Below, piece by piece: positions 37,287 through 50,688 of a DNA stretch of 64,000 bases. Below the pieces are notes generated by a model, which saw nothing but the letters and a program-made list of their open reading frames with translations, had not been told where the DNA came from and made no database searches. Each line of letters begins with the position of its first letter. Within the stretch, counting starts at the first letter, position 1. The position numbers were made by a program, and so were the translations under genes. Origin of the DNA: Bugula neritina (Eukaryota; Bryozoa; Gymnolaemata; Cheilostomatida; Bugulidae); the NCBI GenBank assembly GCA_964035545.1, contig OZ037768.1, forward strand, positions 19,013,700-19,077,699, given 5' to 3'.

Positions 37287-40200
37287 TCAGAAACAACACA
37301 CCCACCCTTTCCGGCTGTCCTTCATAGCATTTGACTTCAAGTAGTCCATATTAGACAGCATAATCACATCTGGCCTCAGCTCCTTCCTGTACTGCAGACA
37401 TTGCCTTATGAAATTCTACAAAGAGAACACAGGCTACATTCAAAGCAATTTAGAGTCACATAGTACGTTTTGAGTTGAGGCCATCTCCACAAGCCTAAGC
37501 ACAACTCATTATTGCTATGCTGGTCAGAGTGAAGGCTAGCCCTGGGTGCCTACTGAGCCTTGTAGCCATTTATTGATTAGTAAGATAGTGTCTCTCAGAA
37601 AAGTATTAAACATGTTGTCAGATATATGAAAGGAAATTAAAGCTGGGTAGAATATTATAAGCAGATCTGAAGGGGTATGGAAAGGTAAGCGCACCCTCTC
37701 AGTAGATTAAATAAGTTTTTTTCAGATTACTGGCATTCAATAAACCAGTTTCCAAGAATTCAAAATTCCCTTTTCAATAGAGGAGTTGTGCCCTTTTTAA
37801 AGAGGAATAGAGATGAGAAGGCGTATATAAGCTTCAGCTAAACAGAGAGTGCTAAGCACACTTATTGATCAGCAATAGCTGAAAGAGTCATGTTTATATG
37901 AGAACAAGTGTAACAGATATCCGTGACAAACGCTTAGCCAATAGCAGCAATGGCAACAAGCAAGAGAAGGTAACTTTATCAAAGGTAGAATAATTGGGCT
38001 AGAAATTGTCTTACCTTGGCTTCATTACAGACTGGAGGTTTAGGGGGGAAATCCACTTGACGAGCATTGAGTATAGTGTTCTCCTCCAGAATGGCTGCCT
38101 GACTAAGGTTGTGTCCAAAAGGCTTCTTGCCATAAAGACACTGGTAGAAGATAACTCCCACACTCCAAACATCCACTTTACTGGATATTTTAGGGGGCTG
38201 TTTACCAACTACAAAGCACTCTGGGGGGAGGTACCTACAATAATACACATTTGAGAGCTGAGTCTATGTAGATAGAAGGAATAGCAGCTAAATATATTGA
38301 CGGCAAGAACTAGCAAACAAATGAAAAACTTCCATTCCAGTGCTCCCTCCCTCCATATCTACAGGATCCAGTTCTTACAAAATCCTACAAGTCACGAGAA
38401 GGGCTCGGATACCTGCTTAGTGGTTTATGTATGTGTGCATAGGGATGAAATGGCCGAATTTAACTGAGTTAAATATGGTACTCTACTATGTCACGAATTG
38501 AGGTTTCAGGACCCGTAACTGAGTGAGATATGGACGGAGCAATGTACTAAGCATATGGTTTGTTCTATTAGTTGCTGGACGGTCTTAATTTAATACTTTG
38601 ACCTTTTAAATGCCGAGTAAGCTAACCAATGGCAGGTCTCGTCACTCACCAATAAGTGCCGGCACCTTGAGATGTGAGGTCCATACCGGAGTCGGGACAG
38701 TACGTGTCCCCTTCCATTATTTTACTAAGACCAAAGTCTGTGATCTTCACTTCGCCACACTGTTGCCCCCTCATCAGCAAAATGTTCCCTGAAATAGTCA
38801 AACTTTGTCAGAATTCTTGAAGCCCAATCCAAGTGTGAGCATACGACTATTAGTTTGATTTAAAAAGTATGGAACTCGTGTGTGGAGTCAAATGGGAAAT
38901 ATTTTATCACATCATTACTTCCAGCAGCCGCAATTTTGAAAAAGTTTGTACTAATAAAAAAGAGCAGATAACTACAAAATGTTTTCCAATGTGCTGTTTT
39001 AACCCAACAACCCCTGGAATGTTGAATAAAAAAATGCTAGAAAACATAATATTTATTACTCCAGTTGGGGTTTTTTACATCTGCCATTAATAATAAAAGT
39101 ATCAACTGAATAACGTCCATACTTGCTATAACTTTGCTTTACTTCACTTTGCTAATAAAAATGGTACATAAAACAGAAAGTTCACCTGGCTTCAAATCGT
39201 AATGTATTATTGGAGGGCTGATAGAGTTGAGGTGGCGCAAGGCACTAACAATCTGCTGCACAATCGAACGAGCCTCCCTTTCAGGGATAACTTTGTTCTG
39301 CTTCAAGTAAAAGTCCAAGTCATTCCCGTCACAGTATTCCAATACAGTGCAGAATCTACATACAAACACAGTGCAGAATCTACATACAAATACAGTGCAG
39401 AATCTACATACAGATACAGTGCAGAATCTACATACAAATACAGTGCAGAATCTACATACAAATACAGTGCAGAATCTACATACAAATACAGTGCAGAATC
39501 TGCAGATGAATCGTGCAGAGGGATGCGGACAAATTTCACGGATAGAGACAGGTCACCTTGTTCCCATGCCCAAGGATTCAAGACCAAGCTAAATAGTAGT
39601 TTGAGTAATTTCTAATCAGCAGGCTTTTATTGAAAGAATATACCAAGATGCAAGTTCTACTAGGATACAGGATAGCATAAGAATGCGAGACCAACAGTTC
39701 CAATTATTAATTGCAAGAAAGGAAACAAATACTGGGGGTTTGAGATACCAATGCCTATGGAAAGGTTATTAGCAAAAAACTCATATATATGAGCATATAA
39801 ATGTTGATATAGAGCAATCACAAATGTAAAATATTTAAATTTACAACAAAACATTATTTGGTGTATATAATCAACAGTATTGTCTGAATCTGTTAGATTA
39901 AACTTTGTTATATATGACTACAATAGAGCTGGCAATCCAATTATGAAGGTCATCCCAGCTCCATTTGATATGAATATAACTTCTATAAACTGCATACTTA
40001 CGAGTTGGTATCAATTTCAAAGACGTCAAACAACCGAACTATCCTGTCATGGTCCAAGGTTTTATGAATATTGTATTCTCGCAGGGCATGCCTACAACCA
40101 ATACACTTACATTACAGCAACACCATGTAAAACTGCACATACTAAAGCAGTAGCAGCTATATCAATGTACTCAAACAGTGACAAGGTGCTTACTTGATAT

Positions 40201-43200
40201 AGTTTGCCTTCTTCTCATCGTGCCAATCTTTATTGAGCTGATGAATCTTGCATGCAACATATCTTTGTTCCTTCATATCAAAGGCCTTTAAGAAAAGAAA
40301 CACACATTACCAATAACTTGTATATTTAAGCAGGTTTCTACGGTGACAGCTCTTTTATGTTTGATATGATGTATGGATTATAACTGCACTTACTTTGTGA
40401 ACTTCACTGAAACCTCCTTTACCCAATAAATTGAGGAGTAAATATCTATCATTCAGCGTCGGGTTATCTTTAAACCTAGAAGAAAAAAATAGCAATTCTA
40501 TTATATCCTATGTTACACTATAGTGGTTTTATTCTCTGGAGCACTGAGATTGGCTAATACACAGCGAATGACATCAGTTTATTATCAACATGTTCCAACT
40601 TGCCTGCTGCCATCTTCATTCTGTATTCGTTTCATCTCCCGTATATGGAGGTTACGCTCTCGCTCAAGCTTTTCCAACTCCACAGCTACTTCCGTGTCTT
40701 CCTTCTTCAAAGATATCTGCCGCAACTTGAGAATTTCCTCTTGCATATAATAGTCCATCATTGGAAATCTGGAGAATAATCAGCAAAAAGAAATAAAATG
40801 TAGCTACAACGTATATAATCCATAAGGACTATTGCAGTTAAAGATAATAGAGATGGAAATAGACTGTTTTAAAAAATCTGTTGTATGAATAGGACTGCGA
40901 CACGCCAATCTGAGCTAGTGATGGTGGTGAATACTAGCAAACTGGCAAGTGATGTGGCCACTTGGACAGTAAATCGTCACATATTTCAACTACAACCCAT
41001 CAGAAGACGAGACAAAGGTCTGGCCGGTTACTGAACACACAACAGAACTCACACTTTATCACCAGGTTTGACAAAGTCTGTATTTTTAGGTGGTTTTTTC
41101 TTAGAGAGTAATTTTTTCTGTTTCTCAATATCTTCCTTGCCCAAGTTAATAACCTCTTGGCGTCTGAAATATAGAAACATAAGAATAGTATATATGGCTA
41201 GATTTACTCATACTGTGTATATATAGATAGTAAGTAATGTATACACATATATTATGTAGGGTATATATAAATAATAAGCTGTGTATATACGGATAGTATG
41301 TAGTATATATTATATATAGACAATATTATGCGTATACAGATAGTATGTAGTGTATATGTAGATAACGTTTAGTGTATATACCTTATATAAACAGTATACA
41401 GTGTATATATAGACAGTATACAGTGTATATATAAACAGTATACAGTGTATATATAGACAGTATACAGTGTATATATAGACAGTATACAGCGTATATATAG
41501 ACAGTATACAGCGTATATATAGACAGTATACAGCGTATATATAGACAGTATACAGTATGCTGTCTATATATAGCAGAGTGTGGCTGGAGTTGAGCTAGCA
41601 GTGAGTTCAAGCCAACACAGTAAGTCAATCAGAAAGATCCCAGACCCGACCCCACCACACCATAGAAGCATGACACAGATCTCACTCTATTACCAGAATC
41701 ACGTCTAACCAGCACTATACTTACTTCAGGAGCTCCTGAAAGGCGTATCCATCCACCCAATTCTCCACAAATGTAGCACCTTGTCTCACAGTCTGGAAAT
41801 GGCCAAGCCTTAGCCTGTTTTCCACATTTTTCTGTCTTATACTCACTTTTTCTATTTTACTCTGAAATAAAGAACCACAGGCATTACGTTGCCATGCAGC
41901 CATTTATTGCATATGAATAGCAACTTGATACTACAAAACCCAACAGACAAACTACCGTCTAAGAACACCAAACTAACCTTCTCTTTAAGTAGAGTCTTGT
42001 TCAGCTCTAAACACCGGTTTAAGACAACTTTCTGTTTTTCTATATGAGTTTGAAGTGTAGAGATTTGCTTGTCCAGTTCATCATTTCTCTTAGTTAGATC
42101 CTGTATTTCCTCATCCTATAAATTCACTAAACTGGCTGAGAGACTGGTAAAAGGGTGAAGAGTTCTCGACACTTGATATTGAATCAAAAACTGATGTTAG
42201 AGGTTTTGACCTACTCAACTCTAACCAACAGCAATATAGAGTGAATTTTCAACTCAAAAAAGTGTCAAGCATTTAAAAGCTGCACTGAGACTCTATCCTC
42301 TTCAGCTTACAGCGCATATATTAAAGTACAATGTCATTAATTATACTAGTAGAGTATAGCATAATTTATATAATATATACTACTAAGCACATAAAATATA
42401 TAATACTAAATAATTTTATAGTCCATACTGTACTGGAGAATGTGATGCTCTATTTTATTATTACAATCTATGTATAATACATAATCCATACTACTATACT
42501 CTTGAAATATAAGCAAACCGACATGACATTATGCACCCAATAGGAGAGATGATATTACAACTGATGCCACATTAAATCAATCAATAAATGAACTTTCACA
42601 ATGCATACCTTTTTCTCACATTCTGTATCGTGGACGGAGGCTGACTGATAATTATTGGGTGCGATATCTGGATGAAGTCTCTACAATAATATTAATATAC
42701 CAAGATAATGCAATAGGTAGAGATAACTACAGTCTGGTTTACTGTAATATCATAGACTGTATACAAGGGCTGTCAAACTCATTAGGACTTTTTTATCGAT
42801 TTACATTGTAACTAGGTTAAGGATAATTTTTTATAAGAACACAAGCAGAGTGTATAGCATACAGATCTGCTCACATTACAGTGAACAGATAAATCTCAAT
42901 GAAGTGCAATATATAAACCAATGAAGTGTTGGTACAGCACAACATATAAACTGTAGTCACACAGAACAATTCCCATAACACAACCAACCGTAGGATTGAG
43001 AAGAGAATTCGACTCTCCATTAGCACTGAATATTGCATTGGAAGTCCCGTGACCGGCAGCACTTAGGGACACGAGAGACATGGCAGCAGAGTTGCGAGGG
43101 GGTGGAGACCCGCTGCCAGTTTGCTGCAAGCAATAAACATGAGAATAACATTACCTCAACAGATAACATAAAACTATTGAAGTGAAGAGATTTCATCATT

Positions 43201-46200
43201 AATACAATCACTGCATTTTCAAGCTTTGCATTATTCAAATGGATTTTTCATTTTATGTTTGGAAACAGTTACACGGAAGGAAGTCACAACCATAAATTCA
43301 TCCAATCGCATAAAGTCATGGAAAAGCAATGAATTTCCTTTTATCCAATGTTAAAGTATTATAACATTATATACATTATTTATTTCTATGGCAAACTATT
43401 ATTTAAAAGATAACATTTCTCAAACAGCCAACAAATAACGTAAAATCACTAAGTGCATGAATGTATTCATTGTATCTTATTCATCAATAACAAATTTCAT
43501 TCAATATACAAAAATACATTATTTAATATAGTTTCTATAACTTCAGCTGTTATTAAAAATAAGATGAAATTAAATTTATTATTTAAAATATACAACATCT
43601 AAATACTACTAGTATTAATATTAGCTCTATAAGGTTTGATAGAATCTTTATAAGCATATTGATTTAGGTTCTGGCATGTTATGTGAGGATGGATGCAACT
43701 GCTATGACTAGTTACAAAGTAAACACTGTTAGTTTATCTCATGATTGATCACCAATAATCTTGAAAAACAGCCAGCAGGCAAAATATTATGTAGTTATAA
43801 TGATGTTTACAAGAATTACCCTGAAACTTTTAGAGGATTTAGTTATTGGCATTTAATACTACTAACTGCTACTACTACTAACTACTACTACTGCTGCTAC
43901 TACTAATAACTGCTACTAGTACTAACTACTACTACTGCTACTACTACTACTACTGCTGCTACTACTACTACTGCTACTAACTAGCACTACTAACTACTAA
44001 CACTACTACTAATACTACTACTTATTGCAGGAACCAATAATTATTAAGCCATCATTGTTCACTAATGGCCAATATCTAAATCTGGTGATAACCTTTAGAC
44101 TTGTCAGCAAAGTGCTCAACACATTTAACAGCTCACTAACTACAATGCTTATCAAAGGAATAAACAACAACACTGGCTGGAGATACTGCTGCATCCCTGC
44201 GCACAGATAGGTAGAGTTACTCTATATTTAGAACCATTATGAAAACTGCAACAGCTGTTACCACAACATTAGTTACCACTCTTTTAATACATAGATTTAA
44301 GCAACCTATTTAAAGCACACTTTAAAATTCATAATGTTTCCATTTAATCTTTGTTTCCTCAAGCTTTCTCCCAGCCTGGTTTTATTTTTTTCAGTTTTAT
44401 TACTGATGCAAAATTAGAAGTGCAACATTGCAGCACTAAGCATAATATTTCTAGCTGAGGCAGTTATAAATTAGTTTGGTACAAGGTAAAGTTACACGAG
44501 CAGAAGTTGTCTGACCTTGTAAACTCCAGAGGCTGCAGGAGAGGCTGCCTTTTCTCTGGCCCCTTTACTAGAGTCTAACTTTCCTCTTCGAGGACTGGTG
44601 CCAGTCTACAAGAATACTGTAATTAGCATGTCATATACAGACAAGTATACAAGTGTATAAGCTAACATGTAACACAACAGTACACACTACACAACAGTAC
44701 ACACTACACAGCAGTACACACTACACAGCAGTACACACTACACAACAGTACACACTACACAACAGTACACACTACACAACAGTACGGAATATGTAGCAGT
44801 ACGGAATATGTAGCAGCACAGCAAGTGGAAAGAATCCAACTACCAAATACCTTGAAGTACTCTGGCAACTTTTTACTAGGATGATCTTGCTTGTTGGTCT
44901 TTGCTACAAGAGATTACAGGTTGTTGTTACCATGCTGATATTATAAAAAGGCCAAAATACAATCTGGCAAAGTCAACTTGCCGGAGTTCCAGCAAAAAAC
45001 CTTGATATACCAACAACATATGGTTTTTGTATCTTTTGAATACCATAAAATTGTAAAATCATCTGACAAAGTCAACTTGCCTAAGGTATAGCTCTAAAAT
45101 GTTGATATGCTAACATAAGAGCAGCTGCAGGTCCTTTAGAGTTGTTTACACATGGACATTTGTACCACAACTCACCTGGCATAACTTGATTGTCTGAATC
45201 AGCTGCAACTGTTGCTCCTTTACGCTTTCTGGGCTTCTTCTCTGAATTGACAGCCGTTTTCTAAAATTTAGTGAAAATGTGTCCCCTTGTAAATAAAAAC
45301 AATTGCTTAAATCTATTCTAGTTTCGTGGTTAGTAACTTGGATTGTTTCAGGCTTAGAATGAGTAGAATTGTAAATACTAAAACTGCTGCCGGTTTTCGA
45401 AGTTTACATGCGGTAGAATGGCTATAAAATAATTGCATAGAAATGCCAAGATATAGCAATGCATTTGTCAGAATAAAATAGCCAGCACTAATATACAGAT
45501 TGTAACATCATACGTAGCAGCTATGTGCATAAAATAGTAACTGAAGAATTGAAAACTACAAAATATAAAGAGTAACCATTAGACCCTCTTCAACGTGTAT
45601 AGGGAATAGGAACTTCAAAATTAAGAGAAAAACATTTCTATTAAATGGAGAACCATATGAATAAGAGCTGGTTATCCCCTTTAAGTTGCTTGTGTAGACC
45701 AAAAACAATATTGTGACATTGACAGTAGATCTGACTACAACCATGAACTCACTTTTTCTACTCTTGCCCTACTGCTCTCACTCATTTTTATTGTGATGAA
45801 AATTTTAAATTATTTGCCACTGAGATTTTTTCCCTCTTGCATAATTTACTGAGTACAAAAATTGATTTTAATTAAATAGCATAGACTACTTTTAACTAAT
45901 TTCTGTGGCAGAGTCAATTTGTTTTTACAACAAAATTTGAGTAATGACCTAGCCTATGCATTTTGTCATGTGCATGACTGCCCCAATTTTAGTGCAGAAA
46001 AAAAATCACATTGTTCAATTGGTAATAAGTTACCAATAAAACAAATATTAAAGGATATGGAGAGCAAATAATTTTTAAGTACTGTAACTATGAGAAAATA
46101 ACTTCCTTACAAGTAATTCTTAGTCTGAAATTCATAAAAAGTTTATACCGATATTTTCAGAATGAATATTATTATTAGAGAGCATGCAAATTAAGCTGAA

Positions 46201-47414
46201 TCATCTGCTTTTAACTACGTGGAAGTAGCCATGCACCTACCATTGCCGTTGGTCCAATGAATGGAACATTAGCAGTAGTAACAATAGAAGTCGAACTAGT
46301 AGTGGAGGTGATTGTAGCAGGTTCAGAAACAGCCGACTAGAAACAAAGAATGACTCAACATTCACCAACAATAATATTATAAATCTGCAAGGCTTTTGGG
46401 TCATTCGACTTTGTTCAACGCAGGCTGAACTTTCTTTCTTTGCTCATTTTATAAAAAATACTCCCACTTCCACCCTAATATATCGCACATGTGTTTATGG
46501 TCAAAGAGTGATAAAATTTTAACAACTAAGACTATATAATTTGACAGTTTTCTAAATTTTGCTTCATTTTCTAACTATTTAGCTAACCAAAAAGCACAGG
46601 CAACTCTGATTATTATTAGCACCAAAGTTGGTCAAAGTATTTATTTTTCAAAAAATCACTACTACGTATATATTTTCAGGAGTTTTATTTTAAAGGCTAG
46701 AAATGGCAAAAATTATAGTTTTTCTAGATGAGATAGAAACTATATCAAAATTTTAATCTGTTGGTCATAATATAATATAATCCAAACATCTTTCAGGTGA
46801 AGTTTGACGACATTCTGCAAATACTAGGATTTCAAGGGAAACCAGAAATAATTGTTGGTAATAACAAACTTACACTCACTGTTTGCCAATGAAAATTTAC
46901 TTTTCTGCCAATGGTTTACTTTGACTACACAGTTTTTGCGCTGAATATAGTTTTTAATATACTATTTTGTTCACGTGGAACTGATTTGTGTTTTGCTGAT
47001 GCATCATATCATATCAACTATACATACCATTGCATCTCGGGATCCTTCACCAGAGCTGGTACTTCCTCTACTATTGACATTTGCAGGCAGCGAAGTACCG
47101 CTGCTACCCAACTGTTCACTCTGTGACGTAATCACATGACTAGAGTTTAGAGAACCACTGTTTACTGCGCGCCCTGCTGAAACCGTTGAACTAGGTGGAG
47201 GAAGCATCTCCTGTACAATATATTGACAGACGCATTAAACATGTACATCAAGACTAACAACAAAGTGAGACTTACTTGACTGGCGAAACTTTTAAAATTG
47301 AAACTTTCAATAGATTGCTGAACTAACTTTAGGTGCAGCAGACTTTTTTTGCATCAAAAATCTTGCTTCAAATAATTCCTTTTTACGAGGATCCAGCTGT
47401 GGAAGGTGCTCCAT
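37287..47414 (-). CDS. TLK: Tousled-like serine/threonine kinase
   Basis: Nineteen phase-matched exons on the minus strand: 47414-47328, 47210-47028, 46336-46241, 45260-45176, 44903-44851, 44605-44516, 43123-42989, 42680-42609, 42115-41978, 41861-41725, 41163-41053, 40768-40604, 40475-40394, 40285-40194, 40091-40002, 39355-39186, 38788-38650, 38234-38015, 37415-37287. They total 757 codons, the usual TLK length. The start [19 protein letters not shown] matches the TLK N-terminus. The middle is Ser-rich with an NLS (KKPRKRKG), then coiled coils and the TLK signature [16 protein letters not shown]. The kinase has [31 protein letters not shown] and YLPPE, all catalytic residues present. TLKs are nuclear and phosphorylate ASF1 in chromatin assembly. 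A tandem repeat of the acceptor precedes the exon at 39355. Confidence 0.97.
38338..38545. mobile_element. MITE copy in a TLK intron (same family as 57144-57353)
   Basis: Diverged ends CAGTGCTCCCTCC and inverted GATATGGACGGAGCAATG, with an internal block (ctactatgtcacgaattgag) shared in inverted form with the DHX9 intron copy. Lies between kinase exons. Confidence 0.65.
39343..39510 (-). repeat. 24-bp minisatellite built from the TLK kinase-exon acceptor
   Basis: Seven copies of a 24-bp unit; cagtgcagaatct recurs every 24 bases from about 39345 to 39489. On the minus strand each copy reads TGTATGTAG|ATTCTGCACTGTA, i.e. acceptor plus the first exon bases. The unit is exactly eight codons and open in the exon's frame (FCTVFVCR). 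Confidence 0.93.
40602..40603 (-). other. GC 5' splice site in TLK
   Basis: After exon 40768-40604 the intron starts GCAAGT, not GT, with a perfect CAG before it. The phase-2 join to exon 40475 gives [14 protein letters not shown], which matches the TLK family. This is a standard GC-AG intron. Confidence 0.8.
41381..41565. repeat. 22-bp minisatellite in a TLK intron
   Basis: About nine copies of 'gtatatatagacagtatacagt', with decayed copies extending left to about 41205. It lies between exons 41861-41725 and 41163-41053. Each unit contains the palindrome-like gtatac. Confidence 0.9.
43850..44030. repeat. Impure (act/gct)n trinucleotide tract in a TLK intron
   Basis: About 180 bases almost entirely of act, gct and aac triplets. 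Non-coding here: it lies between exons 44605-44516 and 43123-42989. Confidence 0.9.
44680..44800. repeat. 17-bp minisatellite (acacaacagtacacact) in a TLK intron
   Basis: About seven copies of acac(a)acagtacacact, ending in two copies of cagtacggaatatgtag next to exon 44903-44851. Confidence 0.85.
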
Positions 47415-50400
47415 TGATTAACTTGCAGCTGAAGGTTTTAAGATATGGTGAGAGAACTCCTGAATAAAGATGTAATATACCACAACCATGAAAATAATTC
47501 TACATTTATAAGACTTCATAACGACTGGACTAGCAGATTGCATCTCAAACTCTGGGATAAGTCTGTGAAAGTTCAGCTTTATTATTAACCGAAACTCAAG
47601 GATTAAATGTTGAGGTGCAAGATTAGAATGTACTGGTTTAATTAAAATACTAAAATAATTGTACAGCTAGCACCAATAGGTGAATGATTCCTACAACCAG
47701 TAAAACATGCAAAAGTGAGCAAAATTTGATGCCAGCACACTAGCTGATAAACACACTAGTGTGTTGGAGTTTCATCAGATTTCACTGTTAGGCAATAAGC
47801 TACTGGGAATACAAAACTCCAAGCTACATATCTATGATGAGAAGTTGAAGATGTACCAAGCTACATAGAAGAATACCTGTAGAAAAATAGTTTACTCTCT
47901 GATTACAATTTCCACATGATTGACAGTATAATAGGCTGATGCTCAAAGAGCTCTTCTTACAGCACCTGCAAAACAAATTTAAATGCAATTTTGAACATTT
48001 AAACTTCGGTAATTAACCTTTTCAGGCATTATATTGGGAGATATGGTGTGTTATCATCTCAGTGGCAACAAAACTAGAAATCATTTAAGAAGTATCAGTA
48101 TGACTATGAGCATCGATTTTAATTTAGTAAGAATAAGTTCTGTGGTGACATTCCAACAGTATGAATATGAGCAACGGTGAGTGTCAGTGAGTGTAACTGC
48201 AAAATGTCTGATACTAACACTAACACTGAATGTAACTGTCACACACCCTGTAAACTGAATGCGAGTGCTGGGTCAGGTCAGTATAAGCATGAACACCAGT
48301 ATTAGGTTCAACTGCTGACATTAGACTAGGGGCAAGTGCTATTATAATTCTTACGAACAGTTAATATAATTAATATAGTTAAATTCAATCGGTTAGTTAA
48401 ACTTAAAGTTAATGTCATACTTTTTGTTTTAACTTTTATAATTATATTTATACTAATGCTTGATCTTGCAGCTACATTTTGAGTTGGCGCAACGTCAACT
48501 GAATTCCAAAACAGATACTGATGCTCATACTAAAAATAATAATCAAACTTAAAAATTCTATTTCAGAATTACCATACTCATACTGATAGTCATACTAATA
48601 CTCGTAGTCATACCGCCTACTGGTAGTGATATTGCCATTGGACTTAGTATTCATTATGATTATCATAGTCATTCACATTCACATTGTGATTGTGATATTA
48701 ATTGTAAATTCTTGTTAAATTTAGTCTTACTGCTATTCATATTCAAAAGACAAAAAGCAAGTCATATTCTACTCATACTGCAACACTAACAGACAACAGC
48801 AACTTAGAGTGGTACAATCACAATGATATTGATGGTGATAAAAATTAAAATATCAAGTTCAATATAAACATGATCATGATGTTGATATTGTAATTCAAAT
48901 TGATTGTGATACTCATACTCGCACTGATGCTAAATTTGATAAAACAACCATTATGAGATGACCCAATGACTATGAGTACCAGCATAATCGCCACGATACT
49001 CATAGTCATACTGATACTGTCACTGATTTGATAGTGATACTCATATGGCATATCTGATTACCTAATCCATACTGATACTGATAGTGACACTCACACTGAT
49101 ACTCATAGTCATACTGATACAATAACAATAGTCGGACTTGGACCGAGATTCAAAGTTCTCAATTAGTGTTATTTTTAATCATATGCATTACCTTATACTC
49201 TAGATAAGAAATATAGTTCTTAGGTCAGCATTTGCCCACATTCAACAAACAGCTGCACGGAAAACCAGTGAAAGAGTTTCACACAAAATGTCAATGAAAA
49301 GTTGGTGGCTGTGATGCAAATTTTAGGAAATTGTCTCGCATACACGTACTTTGCGGGACCTGTTTTCGCGCGTGCAATCTCAACAAATTATACATAATTC
49401 CCATCATGATAACGGGGATATCACTTGGCACTACTGATTCCACTGAGCTCCAGTATAGAATCTAAAACTATCACTTTTGCAGAACCTTTTCCGGATAAAC
49501 ACAATTACAGACGCTCCACAATGACAATCGCAATCACAATGTGAATGATTTTACTTTACAGTGTAATTTTAAGGACTGTATGAATTCAGGACTGCCCATA
49601 ATATAAATTTAGCACAGAAAAGAAAATTTGCTGATATTTGCTTATTTAATTAGATAAATCTAAGACTGAAATTGAGAATCCCCAGGGTAAGGTTCCGTGA
49701 TACTGATACTCATACTGATAGTGATACTGATAAATCATTAAATGTTGAGACTTACTCTTACTCTTAGCCATTTGATTATCAATTATAAAATCAATAGCAT
49801 TATCATTGCATTTATTTCATGATTTAAAATGATTGATTAAATTTGATCATAAATGAATAATATTATTATTAATATTACTAATTTACTGTAATTAGTTATT
49901 TGAATAACAAATAATTTTAAATCAATAAGTTAGTGAATAAGTGAGTTACATTTAATTTTAAAATTAATGGGTTACTAATACTAATAGTAGTAGTGTAACT
50001 GTAATACTAATAGTAATTGTAATAGTAATACTAATAATTAATAAATGTCAATCACTAATTTAATTCAACAAGTAAAGTCAATAAAATTAGTCAAGGATAG
50101 TAGTATATTTGCATGAATCAAAGACTGAAAGAGTCTCGAAATAAGTAGCTGTAATTTAAATATCTAAACACAGCAAATTCAACTTGCTGTGCTATTGAAA
50201 CATATGGTGTTTTTGTCTAATTTTATTTTGGCTTATATGGTAGTCATTTGTTTTTTTGAAGCTAAATGTTTGTACATTCTACGTATACAACATTTCTAGT
50301 TGTAAATAAAAACTCAATTATATTACTTGCAAGTATTGTCTTTAATAACACTGGCGGTTTTCAACTGTTTATTGTCCGGCAAAAACTATAAAATTCAAAC

Positions 50401-50606
50401 TACTAAACTAACAAAAATTCAGTAAGATATTGCTCATTATTGTATTTTTTTAACTTAACTAACTTCTTTACTCTGCCACACCTTAATATGCCCTTCAAAT
50501 AAGTATAACTGTTATTTCATATTAACTGGAACTAAATCAGTAAAACTTGACAACTGATGACCATCATAAAATAAACACCAAGTTTCGATTTTACTAAATC
50601 AAACAC
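47415..50606. other. Intergenic: TLK upstream region, degenerate repeats
   Basis: No protein gene recognised. The stretch close to 47414 must hold the TLK 5' UTR and promoter. A small CpG-containing patch (cgcgcgtgc) lies near 49370. From about 48050 to 49760 the sequence is full of short words such as tgatactcatac and tagtcatactgatac. Confidence 0.5.
48050..49760. repeat. Cryptic repeat field of 'atactgatagtgatactcat' words
   Basis: Dozens of degenerate copies of catactgatac / tagtcatactgat / tgatactcat occur on both strands. The clearest clusters are at 48545-48680, 48900-49120 and 49700-49735. There is no fixed period and no long open frame. It resembles an old, interrupted 6- or 12-bp satellite. 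Confidence 0.65.
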
Positions 50607-50612
50607 TTTATT
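50607..50612 (-). terminator. EndoU poly(A) signal AATAAA
   Basis: Minus-strand AATAAA 77 bases after the EndoU stop, at a normal distance for a short 3' UTR. Confidence 0.6.
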
Positions 50613-50688
50613 GGCAATATATACTCCAGAATATTTTTCAAAGTGTTTTGGGATGTGTCAATTTTCCTGACAAGGTTTGAATTAACTT

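Noticed and set aside
39303-39587. Repetitive proteins (ALYLYVDS or SAESTYKY repeats) on both strands
   Set aside because: Translations of the 24-bp acceptor array in other frames. The only relevant frame is the TLK one.
41383-41628. Tyr/Ile/Val-rich repeat protein on the minus strand
   Set aside because: Translation of the intronic 22-bp minisatellite.
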